Assembly (NCBI RefSeq): GCF_963259705.1
Contig: NC_081844.1
Coordinates: 45,646,001 to 45,710,000 of the forward strand
DNA from: Myotis daubentonii
Lineage: Eukaryota; Chordata; Mammalia; Chiroptera; Vespertilionidae
Direction of reading: 5' to 3'
Length of the DNA stretch: 64,000 nt
The position numbers and the translations under genes were made by a program. Shown here piece after piece: positions 12,830-23,484 of this stretch. Each line of letters begins with the position of its first letter. The first letter of the stretch is position 1. The notes below the pieces were generated by a model, which did no database searches, was not told the origin of the DNA, and was given only the letters and a program-made list of their open reading frames with translations.

Positions 12830-12956
12830 TGGAACACTAGATTGGAAGGGACTCAGCAGGCATTTTGTCTAAGTTCCTGTTTTGCAGATGAGGATATTAT
12901 GATAAAGAAATGAAGTGATTGCCCGAGTCAATCTAGATAGGGAAAACAAGACATAA
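12830..12956. repeat. Old MIR-like SINE fragment
   Basis: Ordered matches to a common old mammalian SINE core: GATTGGAAGGGACTCAGCAG, CCTGTTTTGCAGATGAGGAT and AGTGATTGCCCGAGTCA. Family not fixed; diverged. Confidence 0.5.
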
Positions 12957-13185
12957 GCAATCAGAAGTCTCATTATACCGTTAGTAAAGTATAAGGAATA
13001 TGTCCCTCCAATTTTTAGCAATGGAAGATGCACACTCACATCCTTAGAAAGTACACCCCTAACTAACTAACTCCTCAGAGATGGAAACCAATTCATTTCT
13101 GTAAATCTCTATGGGATCTCTTCAGAGTAAGAGTAAATAGCAATGAACTCTGATCTGCACGCTGGAGAAATGCAGTGGTGTGAAC

Positions 13186-13190
<5 letters not shown>

Positions 13191-13233
<43 letters not shown>
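13191..13233. repeat. (TG)n microsatellite
   Basis: About 21 perfect TG units. Length polymorphism between individuals is likely. The reading frames across it on the minus strand (poly Thr-His) are artefacts of the repeat. Confidence 0.98.
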
Positions 13234-13235
<2 letters not shown>

Positions 13236-13777
13236 GTCCCTGTGAGCTTGTGGAGATGAGCAGAATGTGTGTGGAATGTAATCTCCAGGAGGGTACCAGA
13301 AGCTGGATGTGAGGTTGCTAGGCAATCTTTTCTATTGTTTTGAACAAACTGCACAGGGCTGGCAGCAGCTGTCAGAGTTCCTGGCTCTTAAGAATAACAG
13401 AGCTGAAAAACACAAAGAACAAAGGTCTTCCACAATAAATGGCAATAAATAACAGGCACTTTCTATGCCAGTAATGCAGGCACTTGGATGTTAAAGCAAT
13501 TAATAAGGTTAACAAACACAAGAGGTCATTTGAATTCTATTTGTTCTCAAACACTTCTCCCACCCCCAGACACTTTTAATTTAAATGGTAAAAGAATCTG
13601 AAACGAGAATGGTAGGCCACAGTTTTAATAAATTCTTCCATTAAAATAGCCATTCTTGCTTATTTATTTTTATTTTAATCACGGGAATTTTACCTCAGAG
13701 ACAGCAGTATAAATCTTAGTCTAAATAAGTTTAAAGACCTTAAGAAAAGCAAATTCTACAAACAATTCACACAACTG
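13234..13777. other. Single-copy DNA
   Basis: No gene or recognised repeat. Confidence 0.45.
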
Positions 13778-13854
13778 TACATTTAGAAAACTACAGGAAG
13801 CTGTATCTTAATTCTGTTTGCTTGTTTTTGTTGTTGTTGTTAATTCTCACCCAA
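13778..13854 (-). repeat. 77-bp inverted duplicate of 20914-20990
   Basis: The reverse complement matches 20914-20990 at 75 of 77 positions without gaps. It contains the last 35 bases of a VES tail, the VES target duplication AAACAGAATTAAGA and about 28 bases of unique flank, but no VES body. The junctions have no poly-A and no target duplication that I can see. Confidence 0.93.
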
Positions 13855-14155
13855 CAATTTTATCACCCTTTTGTTATCCCTTCATTATGGCATAGGTATT
13901 TCCCTTCCCTCTTCCCTCTTTATCACTCAGGCGGTTCATCATACAAGGTTACACATGTAATGGAATTGGATAGAGCTGCACGAACACACAAGATCACATA
14001 CAACCTGAAATCTGAGTAACCTCTATGGGTTATAGATGGTCAGTTTCTTGGCTGTAACCATGTACCTTAGTTGTGTGAGCGATGGACATTGGAAGAGGCT
14101 GTGGTGCATGAGTCTTGTCAGTACATTGCTTTGCACCTCCTGTGAAGCTATAGGG

Positions 14156-14216
14156 TGTCCCAAAATTCACACAAGATTTGCAATTCAATTGCAAATCTTG
14201 CGTGAATTTTGGGACA
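14156..14216. mobile_element. Mariner-type palindromic mini-element
   Basis: Two 30-base arms (14156-14185 and 14187-14216) are reverse complements with one mismatch and a one-base centre. The ends (TGTCCCAAAATTCAC) are typical of Tc1/mariner-type terminal repeats. TA dinucleotides flank the unit a few bases outside the arms. With no internal sequence it is a MADE1-like miniature element. Confidence 0.85.
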
Positions 14217-14529
14217 TGCTGTAGGTTCTTGATTTTTAATATTTTGAACATAGAGATTTTTTTCCTTAAACAATGAATCATAATCCTGTTGGTTTAATTC
14301 CTATCACTGTGTAAATGACTCTGGCTTTCAATTGATTTGTGCTTGAGCATTCATTTCAAAATAATTTGAAAGGTGTAACTCAGACATTTCTGCTAATCAA
14401 TTTTTTTAGCATATTGCTGGGCTTAAAGGTCAGTTGAATAATTATGTATTTTAGATCTATTTATGGAATCCAAACCTTTGGAAAATCTAAAATTGGGATC
14501 ATTGTGAATGGAATAAAGGCTTACAAGTG

Positions 14530-14567
14530 TGTACACAGCCCTGGATGGTGTACACAGCCCTGGATGG
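14530..14567 (+). repeat. Tandem 19-bp duplication
   Basis: TGTACACAGCCCTGGATGG occurs twice in direct succession. The unit spans the junction of the VES target duplication with the SINE head, so the duplication happened after the SINE inserted. Confidence 0.9.
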
Positions 14568-14810
14568 TGTGTTCAGTGGTTAGAGCATTGGCCTTCACAC
14601 TGAAGGGTAGCGGGTTCAATTCCCCATCAAGGACACGTACCTAGGTTGCAGGTTTGTCTCTGGCCCCGTGAGTGTGGCTCTCTCACATTGATGTTTCTCT
14701 CTCTCTCTCCACATTCCTGTACCTCCCCACCTCCTTTCCACTTTCTCTAAAAAACTTTTTAAAAAACTCAATGGAAACAATATCCTCTGATGAGGATTAA
14801 ACAACAAAAG
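14538..14810 (+). repeat. VES SINE, GGTGAGGAT-tail class
   Basis: tRNA-like head with CAGTGGTTAGAGCATTGGCC (A box) and GCGGGTTCAATTCCC (B box), a CT-rich block, then the tail CAATGGAAACAATATCCTC and GATGAGGATTAAACAAC. The flanks AGTGTGTACACA (14526) and AGTGTATACACA (14811) form a 12-bp target duplication with one mismatch. The head carries a 19-bp tandem duplication. Confidence 0.92.
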
Positions 14811-15077
14811 AGTGTATACACATACGTAAGTTTCTTCAAAACAAAATTCTTTGTTTTTCCATGAGTGTGTATGTGTATGCACCTTAACTTTTCATTTTGA
14901 TGTAAGTAAAGAATTATGGGAAGTTCCAAAGATAGTACATAGCGGTTCCATGTACCCTTAACACATCCCCCAACAAAGGATTACAGCTTGTGAAAGTATA
15001 GCCAGAATCAGAACCAGGAATTTGTATTAATGAGACAACATGTGTGTATAGTTATATGCCAATTTAACACACAACAC

Positions 15078-15184
15078 GGTGGGGCAAAAATAGGTGTGCA
15101 GTAGTTCCTATGGAAAATAATACATAATAATACAAAAATAACTATTTTGTGTACTCACAACAGTAAACCTATTTTTGCCCCACC
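15078..15184. mobile_element. Mariner-type miniature inverted-repeat element
   Basis: Perfect 18-bp terminal inverted repeats: GGTGGGGCAAAAATAGGT at the left and its reverse complement at 15167-15184. The interior is 71 bases of AT-rich DNA with no coding. The terminal motif GGGGCAAAAATAGG is common to Tc1/mariner elements of bats; the exact family is not fixed. Confidence 0.85.
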
Positions 15185-15926
15185 CTTTACCAGTATATAT
15201 AGCTTCTTTTAACCAGCAACTCAATCAAGATGGAAAACTATTCTATCACCACAGAGGACTACTGATGCTCACATTTAACCAGTTCACATGAAGTGTAGAG
15301 GTTTCTCCTTGTTTTGGGTCCCTTAATTCTCCACTGTTAAAAAGATAATTGTCTTAAATACTCCTTTATAGGTATGGATATCCACACCAGACAATTTTAT
15401 ACTTTGGGTTCTGACTATTAAATAAATATAATTGAGAAGAGAAGGAAAATGTGTATACATTTACTTTTTCCATTATCCTTTCTTCTGGACATAAAATTCA
15501 GGATTGATAATTCCATTCAGCATTTGAACAGTGCTATGTCACTTCTTTTTTGCCTCCATGTTTTTCTGATGAAAAATACACTGTTATTTGAAATTTTTTT
15601 TCCTGTACAAGCAAGGTATAGTTTCTTTCTTGCTATTTTTGAGATTACTTCTTTTTCTTTACTTTTCAACAATTTTATCATGATGTGTTTTGGCGTAACT
15701 GCACTATTATTTAGACTAATAACATCTATATTTACTTTTGAGAAATGATTCATGAAGTCCTAATGGATAGCAACTAAAAGTCATTAAAAGTGCTAAATTC
15801 AGAAAGCATACGGCATGTTACAAAATGCAGATTTTATCTATTTCTTCTATTCTTAACCCCTTTGTTCCAATTTGTTTTTAGATATTTAGAAATTTAAGAT
15901 AAAAGAAAGATTAAATATAAAACAAT
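15185..15926. other. Single-copy AT-rich DNA
   Basis: No gene. Opposite-strand open frames over 15449-15753 (99 and 78 residues) are Phe/Leu- and Lys-rich, as expected of random AT-rich DNA, and mirror one another. Confidence 0.45.
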
Positions 15927-15935
15927 TACTTCTTT

Positions 15936-15983
15936 TTAAAAAATATTTTTATTGATTTCAGAGAGGAACTGAGAGGGGGAGAA

Positions 15984-16020
<37 letters not shown>

Positions 16021-16150
16021 TCAATGATGAGAGAATCATTGATTGGCTGCCTCCTGCACGCCCCACACTGCATGTGCCCTGACCAAGAATCGAACCATGA
16101 CCTCCTGGTTCATAGGTTGATGCTCAACCACTTTGCCACGCTGGTCAGGC
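15936..16150 (-). repeat. VES SINE
   Basis: Minus-strand VES with the T-rich tail first, an expanded (GA)n tract near 15985-16020, and the reversed tRNA head GCCACGCTGGTCAGGC. Perfect 9-bp target duplication TACTTCTTT (15927-15935 and 16151-16159). Confidence 0.95.
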
Positions 16151-16159
16151 TACTTCTTT

Positions 16160-17159
16160 GTTACTAACAACACTAATACATAATAGGTTTTCTTATACTT
16201 CTAGTGAGCAGTTATTTTTTAAACTTTATTTCAAAACAATCAGCCTGTCAAGTCAGATCATTGGTTTCTTTTCTTTTTTTTTTCCCTCTGTACCTTTTTT
16301 CCAGATCAGAAGAGCAGACAATTAATTCTTAAACATAATGTTTATAGGGTAGAGTGACTTTTTTTAAAACCTTATTCCACTCTCTCTCAGAGATTAAATA
16401 GATGAAGTAAGGTTCCAAATGTGAGAAATTTTCCTGCAATATGAAGAACTGTCATATAAATCTGAACAGGCAAACATGGTTTTAAAGTCCATTTGAATAA
16501 TTCATGCTGGAATGCTTGAAGAATAATCGAAAAATGTATGAACAAACTATAGTGTTTGTGCAGAAAATGCACGTTTTATGTAGTAAACATTTTTTCTTTT
16601 TGCAGAAAAGCTTTACTATAAACTTAGAAGATGTCTAAAACTACTAACCCATTTTATAAAGTCAATGTTTAAAATAGTAAATGGCCAACCCACACTGGTA
16701 ATTAGCCTGTAAACAATTATCTTAACTGCAGCAGTATTATCAGAGTACTTCCATTGATGATAAAGATGAGTACATCCTGGAGTCTGTCAACAAAAGAGAA
16801 TTTTAATACAGGCAACTGTAATTTTTATATCTGTCATTAGAATTTTACATAATGTCTGAATGCATCACATACTCTTACAGCAATAATTGATCATCTGTAA
16901 TCCTCGTATTCAATTACTAATTTGAGTGTTAAGGTAAAATTTTGAAGAGGTTTCTGGCAATTTCAAGGTCTAGACAATTGAGCTCTGAGAAAGCACTCTG
17001 TACTAAGTTTAAAGAATGTATTTTTTCTTCTAAAACTTATGTGTCAAAATTTAATAAATAATTTATTTCAGATGAATGTATTAGAACCTTATTTTTTTCT
17101 ACATTTTCATCACAATTTTGTCAAGGTGAGGCTAGACAAGAGCATAATGAGAGATAAAC
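16160..17159. other. Single-copy DNA
   Basis: AT-rich with no gene or readable repeat. A minus-strand frame at 16387-16572 has no recognisable motif. Confidence 0.45.
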
Positions 17160-17355
17160 ACTATGTGTTAAGCATTGCCCTAAGTATGTTATAAGCAATA
17201 AATCATTTAATTTTCAAGGTTAACTTGTGAGATATATTATCATACTCAGTAACAAGATGAGGGAATTGAGATACCAAGAGATTCTAACAGCTAATAGGAC
17301 AATTTTTAAACCCTTATGTCTAAATCCAGAGCCTAGGTTTTTAGCCACCAAACTA
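17160..17355 (-). repeat. MIR SINE
   Basis: Antisense MIR: GTTAAGCATTGCCCTAAGTA, AATCATTTAATTTTCAAGGT, ATATATTATCATACTCAGTA, AACAAGATGAGGGAATTGAG, CAGCTAATAGGAC and a final CCAGAGCC follow the reversed MIR order. About 200 bp, strongly diverged. Confidence 0.78.
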
Positions 17356-17384
17356 CCGATAAACAAATGCATATAAGCATTGTA

Positions 17385-17776
17385 ACTAGGCAGACCAGGA
17401 CAAAAACCCTAATTTACCACTTACCAGTTGTACAGTCTTGGCAACTTAACAATTTAATGCCTTTATCTTTAAAATGGAAATAGCCCAGCTGGCGTGGCTC
17501 AGTGGTTGAGCATCAACCTATTAACCAAGAGGTCAAGGTTCCATTTCCAGTCAGGGCACATGCTCAGGTTGCGGGCTCCATCTTAGAATAAGTCTCTCTC
17601 ATCATGTTTCTGTCTCTCTCTCCCTTTTTCTCTGAAATCAATAAAAATATATTTAAAAATAAATCAAATGGAAATAAATATTTTTACCTTGGAAATTTTT
17701 TGTAAAGACTACAGACAAGTTAAAACTTCCAGCACTCCCTAAAAGGTCAATAAATAGTAGCTACTATTACGATATT
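17385..17776 (+). repeat. MIR SINE split by a VES insertion
   Basis: The left part (17385-17482) reads CCACTTACCAGTTGTACAGT, CTTGGCAACTTAA and TTTAAAATGGAAATA, matching the MIR core. The right part (17666-17776) resumes with ATATTTTTACCTTGG and ends near GGTCAATAAATAGTAG. The VES at 17483 interrupts it, which dates the VES as younger. Confidence 0.82.
17483..17665 (+). repeat. VES SINE nested in a MIR
   Basis: Head GCCCAGCTGGCGTGGCTCAG, B box AGGTTCCATTTCC, CT-rich block and an AATCAATAAAAATATATTT tail. It is flanked by a perfect 11-bp target duplication AAATGGAAATA (17472-17482 and 17666-17676) made from MIR sequence. At 183 bp it is shorter than most copies because the middle has an internal deletion. 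Confidence 0.96.
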
Positions 17777-19504
17777 ATGTTTTCTTTCTAAATTTACAAA
17801 ACTGAATTTTGTTTATTTTCCTCCATTGGGTTGATCAATTATTTTTTTAAGGTTGTGATACATACTCTTTATCCCCAATATAACTTAATGCATCTTCTCT
17901 ATCTCTGTGTCTTTATCTCTCTTTTTCTCTTTCTAATTTAATCTTTATTTTCAAGAGTCTCACATTGTCTCTCCAAGAGGCTCATATTTTACATTTGTAT
18001 GTCATACTTTATCAAAATCTCTCCAAAAAAAAATCTATTCTTGTCATCTTAAATGACCTGAAACATGTGAAGGTCATTCATCACTTTATGGCTTTGTTCC
18101 TGTTGCTTTCTCTGTTTGTAATGTGTCTATCCAGTGTCCGCTCTACCTATTCAAATATTTAAACCTAAAGGTGTAGTTGAAATCCTGCTCATTCGACAAA
18201 GACTTCCTATCTACTCCATTTGACAATATAAAAATATCCTCTTGTAAAGACCAACAGAAGATCTTTTAAGCCCCATTACCAGGGACAATTGTGCTTCCTC
18301 TGAGTAACTGGTTTGCTTTTAACTTATTTGTACTGCCAAGAGCAGAAGAGATTTTTGTGTCTATGTTTACCTTGTTATCAGGAACTCTGGTCCCAAATGT
18401 GTGGTCCATTTTAGCAGCTGGAAAATACTTCAAAGCATGTTAATTACTCCCGTAAATTTATATATGAATTAATTTTCTTACCTGTATTTTCCCATCTTAC
18501 CAACATGTAAATTTGTATCTTATTTTTTATGTGTTAAATTCTAAAATGTCAATAAAATTTTATCTTACCAAAAAAGTAATCTTACAAAAGAAATTCTTGT
18601 AAAAGCATTGAAAAATACAGAAAATAATATAAAAAGGAATTTAAAATGAGCTGTAAATAACCACTGAAAATAACCACTTCAAATACTTGGATCTATCATA
18701 CTATAGACTTCTATGACTTTTGTGCTGATGACTATTTTAACAGATTTCAAATGTGTTTACACATAATTTTCTATAATATTCAAAAATTAATGTTATGTAT
18801 TTTCCTGTCATTAAACAATATATGAAAGTATGATATTTAGTGGCTTCAAAATAATATACCTTATAACTGTATTAGCATTTAGTAATTGAAAGGTTCCCAT
18901 ACAGTGGGGCATTTATGCTGTGTTCAATGTTAAGTACATCACTGCTGTAATAAACAGCATTGTGTTAAGTAACTTGTTAAATCTTTAACTTCACATTATT
19001 AATGTAAATTAAAGAAAGTGAAAGTCAGAATTCATAAATTGTGCATATTTATAAAATTATTAGTACTTGTAGTCAAATTTCTCTTTGCACAATTTCTCTG
19101 TTCATTTGACAATTGTGTGCCTTGTGATTCTTTTTAAATATATACCATAAGTAGTCTATAAACCATTTAAACATTTTTGGAAAAATACATATAAGTAAAT
19201 AAATTAAGAAATGAATGAATATATTTCCAATGCAAATTCATCTTTCTTAAAAATTTTACATAGTGATATATCTATTACAGTATTGCACAGTTTTTTGTTG
19301 TTCTTTTCTAAACTTCTTTAAGCACTGATCTCATCTTATCACCTGAAATAAGTTAGAAATCACTTTTAGAATACACTATATGATATTTCTTCTATATCTC
19401 TATGTTTTAATCATTTCTGGAAATATTTACTGCTTGACAATATGACTTAACATATTATAAAAGAAATCAAATGTAAAAATAAAAACAAGCAAACAAAAAC
19501 CCAA
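17777..19504. other. Single-copy AT-rich DNA
   Basis: No gene. A stretch near 18180-18400 loosely recalls an L2 3' region but is too weak to call. Confidence 0.4.
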
Positions 19505-19620
19505 GAACCTTTATCCAGAAGCTGTACTAAGAATTGTGGTGAGAATACAAATAACCACAATCTCTCTGGTCCTTCCACAGTAACATCAAGACAGCAAGAC
19601 AGTGAAAAATAATCATTTCC
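19505..19620 (-). repeat. Possible L2 3'-end fragment
   Basis: AGAAGCTGTACTAAGAATTG, GAGAATACAAATAACCACAA and TCTGGTCCTTCCACAGTAAC keep the order of the old L2 LINE 3' region in antisense. Weakly preserved. Confidence 0.4.
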
Positions 19621-20193
19621 CATTTTTTCTCATCCAAAAATGTTAGACAGTGACTATATCACATACAGTCTTTCTAAAATTTGTTTATAACATCTCATGT
19701 GTCATGCTTCAGGACATTGAATTCTTATAGTTTCTAAATAACATGAAAATTGGATCATTCACTTGTCAGATCCCAAACTCTGGGGAACGCAGATGTATAT
19801 TCTTGAAAGCATTTTACTCAACCAAGAAAAATGCATTGAATCCATAAGAATGATTGAAGAGTCAAATAGCAATGCTGTTTTGAGAAGAAGGAACCTGAAA
19901 TTAAGTTACACCAAACAAACAGTATTGATAGGATTACTTTGAGGTGGAATGAACAAACTCACTAGACTTGATTGCACTGAGTGCCAAGATTATGATCTCT
20001 AAATATTTCTTTCCTTCTCAGAGGAACTAGGACTCCTGGGAAGCAGAAACCATTTCAGATTAAGGGCACAACATATATAAGATGGATCTGAAATAACTTC
20101 ACATACCAGAGAACAAAGAAGCTTTCAAAGTTACTAGGATCATATCTAAAGCACACAAGAGCCAAGAATCCCACTGGACAAAGAGGATATTCA

Positions 20194-20651
20194 TCTACAC
20201 TAATAAAAGACAAAGATGCTAATTGACCTTACCTTTGCTACATCCATCAGACAATCAGAAGAGTATGCAAATTAACCCAACAAAGATGGCCGTTAAATTT
20301 GCATACTGCAGTGCAATCCGCCGCCCGCCCTGCCGCCAGCCGCCAACCGGGCCTGCTGTGTGCAACCCGGGTCGGCGGGGCAGGCAGCAGCGCAATCCAC
20401 TGCCCGCCCATCCACCATCCGGGCCTGCCATCTGCGACCCATCACAGGATCCGGGCCTGCCATCTGGGATCCAGGGAGTTGGGGCAGGCACCACGGGATC
20501 AGGCCTGCCCTCTGCCACCCGGGAAGCAGGCCTAAGCCAGCAGGTGGTTATCTCCTGAGGGGTTCCAGACTGTGAGAGGGCAAAGGTCGGGCTGAGGAAC
20601 ACCCTCCCCCCCCACTGCCAGTGCACAAAATTTTGTGCACCGGACCTTTAG
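20194..20651 (+). mobile_element. Non-autonomous Helitron with GC-rich cargo
   Basis: Start A|TCTACACTAATAAAAGAC; end GTGCACCGGACCTTTAG|T with the terminal palindrome TGCACAAAATTTTGTGCA. The interior is GC-rich and holds imperfect repeats of CCGGGCCTGCCATCTG at about 30-60 bp spacing, which produce long open frames on both strands (up to 123 codons) without protein-like content. No Rep/helicase remains. Confidence 0.93.
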
Positions 20652-20703
20652 TCAATAAAATAAAAACAGTGATAGAAAGAAACACATCAAAACAGAATTA
20701 AGA

Positions 20704-20948
20704 CCCCTAGCCAGATTGGCTCAGTGGATAGAGAATCGGCCCATGGCTGGAAGGGTCCTGGTTTTGATTCCTGTCAAGGGCATGTACCTTGGTTGATGGC
20801 TTGATCCCGGCCCTGGGGGAGGCAACCAATCCAGGTGACTCTCTCACATCAATGTTTCTCTCTGTCTCTCCCCTTCCATTCTACTCTCTCTAAAAATCAA
20901 TGGAAACACATCCTTGGGTGAGAATTAACAACAGCAACAAAAACAAGC
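20704..20948 (+). repeat. VES SINE, GGTGAGAAT-tail class
   Basis: Head CCTAGCCAGATTGGCTCAG, B box TCCTGGTTTTGATTCC, CT-rich block, and tail CAATGGAAACACATCCTTGG then GTGAGAATTAACAACAGC. It has a perfect 14-bp target duplication AAACAGAATTAAGA (20690-20703 and 20949-20962). The tail and 3' flank are also present, inverted, at 13778-13854. Confidence 0.96.
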
Positions 20949-20990
20949 AAACAGAATTAAGATACAGCTTTCTGTAGTTTTCTAAATGTA
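20914..20990 (+). repeat. 77-bp segment copied at 13778-13854
   Basis: VES tail, right target duplication and 3' flank. Because the target duplication here matches the left side of the full SINE, this is the locus where the SINE inserted, so this arrangement is ancestral to the truncated inverted copy. Confidence 0.9.
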
Positions 20991-22109
20991 TTGTCCCTCA
21001 TCCATCCACTTCTCATTTTCTAAAACTAACTGCTCTTCTCTGAGGTCATTCCCTTAACTATTCTATCTGCTCTTCTATGATGCATTATGTCTATTCACTA
21101 TAATTTGGAGGGCCTGAAAAATTGGTAAAGACAGCCCATGCATTTAATCTCCTATATTTAACCATATGAAGCCTCAGAGTTACTCTTAAGATATTTTTAG
21201 GAAAGCATGCACACAGAGAGACACAATCTGCTCTGCCAGACCAAAATAATGTCAAAATTAGGTTAAGCTCTCTTTGTAAAAAGTGATCTTCTCTCTCTTG
21301 CAACAACTTCATTTTTTCTCCTGCACTTATTTTTATTCCTCATCTGAGCAAAAAGAATGAAATAATTTGACTACATTATAGAAATTTGTTTCCTGACTGA
21401 TTTATATCTGTAAAGAGAGTTATGTCATTTTCTGTGTTTTCTTTTCTTACTGCCGAAGTTGAGCAATAGTTTCTATTAGAATGTCTCAGGTGCTGTACTG
21501 TGCAGAGAAAATTAGACTACACATCTACCCTGCTCTTTAAAATGCTTTAATTGTATATTATCTGAAGTCCTATTCACCCATATTAGTAATACACATCATA
21601 ACCTGATTAGAAGTTATTTACCATCTGGAGCAAAAATAAAACTGACAGTAGTATAGAGGAAAGACATTGGAGAATAGTATAGAAAACACTGAACCTGGGT
21701 TCTAATACTGACTCTATTTTAACTGCAGTTTTAGTGAAGCATTTAACTTTGTAAATATATTTCTTTATGTATAAAATTGCAAAATTTGGAAAGATAATGT
21801 AACACATTTTCTGTGATAATTGCTAAAATAAACTATTATACATACTGATTGTATATCAAAATTTTGTATTCTTGTAATGAAAGAATATTACTTAGAAAAA
21901 AACAATCCATAAAGCATTTGCAAGTTTAGTATGGATTTTTAACCCAAAACTTGTATTCTATAATGTCAAGTTTAATGGTGAAAAAGTAGAGTGTTATTTT
22001 TTGAAAAAAGAATTCTATTTACTCCATAATACCAAATATACTTGTAATAGCAAATTACACAATAAATCTAGCACTTATATAAATCCCCTGACTCTGCAAT
22101 TATTTCTTA
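20991..22109. other. Single-copy DNA
   Basis: No gene or intact repeat recognised. Confidence 0.45.
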
Positions 22110-22196
22110 AAGTTTACTGTGCCTACCTATCACCTGGAAATTTATAGAAATGCAAATTCCTACATCCCACCCAGAGATTATGAGTCAGTGGGCTGG
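22110..22196 (+). mobile_element. MER5A-like hAT-Charlie fragment
   Basis: CTATCACCTGGAAATTTATA, AGAAATGCAAATTCCTACAT, CCCACCCAGAGATTATGAG and TCAGTGGGCTGG follow the central part of MER5A, an ancient non-autonomous hAT-Charlie element. The terminal repeats are missing. Confidence 0.78.
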
Positions 22197-22667
22197 ATTA
22201 ACAGTGTTATCCACACTGTTAATGAACAAATGAGAAATTCTTATGTAGGTTTCATGTATCACCCTTTGAAAATAATGGCTAAATACTCTATTTGGAATTC
22301 TTTCCACATTGTAAAAGCTGATAACTAAAACTATTTTGAATTTATACATGTAAAATGAGAACATAATCCCTCACATTCTCTAACCCAAAACCTCTTACTG
22401 GTGTTTAGTAAATAAGGATTTAATGTTAAACTTCACATGTCAGACTTACTCTATGTTTTTGGCTCACAGTACTTTGATGTGAAGAGAAAATTCGGCTTTA
22501 AAATATATTTATAATGACCTGATCATTACAAAATTTACTCTAGTTTTGTAGGAAAACCTGACTTGGTCACATAGTTAAAAATACATATAAGATAAAAAAA
22601 ATACAACTTCTGAAATAAATACAAGCATTTTTGGTACAAACATCTAAAAGCAAAAGCGCACGTGCGT

Positions 22668-22668
<1 letters not shown>

Positions 22669-22704
<36 letters not shown>
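22669..22704. repeat. (CA)n microsatellite
   Basis: About 18 perfect CA units preceded by an imperfect alternating GC/AC patch (GCGCACGTGCGTGCA). Confidence 0.98.
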
Positions 22705-22705
<1 letters not shown>

Positions 22706-23241
22706 CAAAGGCATAAATGATACCTTTGCATGACTGTGATGCAGAACTTAGAATGTCTAGATTGAACTATCCAGAATCAATTCAATTTTACTCAAAAACA
22801 AATATCATGTGAACATAGATGGTTTTACAGCTGAATATACTCTCAGGGCTTCAGAGTATAGATAAACATCTACATGAAAAGTTTGTTCTCCTGTTGTTAT
22901 TATTACTGAAATGTAATATATAATTGGCTAATTGTTTGTTTCTATTATTATTATTTTTTTGATTTCTCAAAGGCAGATGGGTTTTATTTAAAAAAAAAAA
23001 TTCTAATGCTAAATAGAAAAAGCAAACTACCAAAACAAAATGTGCTGAAAGAAATGGAAGAAAGAAACCATTTGATTTTCTCAGCCAAAATAATGTTCCA
23101 AAAAAGGGAATATGCTTGAGATTTTCATGGTTTTATTAAAATTGTTAGAAAAACTAATTTTATGATGAGCTATAAAGTAAATTTTAACAAGTTATAAAAA
23201 ATAAATCATCTAGTTTATATTTTATAACTTTGGAATTAAAC

Positions 23242-23476
23242 CAGTGATGGTGAACCTTTTGAGCTCGGCGTGTCAGCATTTTGAAAAACTCTAACTTAAC
23301 TCTGGTGCCGTGTCACACATAGAAATTTTTTATATTTGAAACCATAGTAGAACAAAGACTTATATTTTTGATATTTATTTTATATATTTAAATGTCATCT
23401 AACAAAGAAAAATCAACCAAAAAAAATGAGTTTGCGTGTCATCTCTGACACGCATGTCATAGGTTCGCCATCACTG
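23242..23476. mobile_element. Non-autonomous hAT element
   Basis: Terminal inverted repeats CAGTGATGGTGAACCT and (right end, reversed) CAGTGATGGCGAACCT, 15 of 16 identical. A perfect 8-bp target duplication AATTAAAC (23234-23241 and 23477-23484) is the hAT size class. The 235-bp unit has an AT-rich interior and no transposase, so it was mobilised in trans. A second GCGTGTCA/TGACACGC inverted motif lies just inside the ends. Confidence 0.97.
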
Positions 23477-23484
23477 AATTAAAC

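Noticed and set aside
13109..13354. Thr/His-repeat protein on the minus strand
   Set aside because: Translation of the (TG)n microsatellite.
13778..13854. L1-mediated 3' transduction from the 20.9-kb VES
   Set aside because: The copy lacks a poly-A end and target duplication, so transduction is less likely than templated insertion.
15449..15753. 99-codon Phe/Leu-rich frame that could look like a membrane protein
   Set aside because: T-rich DNA yields hydrophobic residues by chance; the opposite strand is equally open and there is no motif.
20223..20626. Overlapping open frames up to 123 codons on both strands
   Set aside because: They lie wholly inside a Helitron with GC-rich tandem repeats; composition is Pro/Gly/Ala/Arg from repeat units and no domain is seen.
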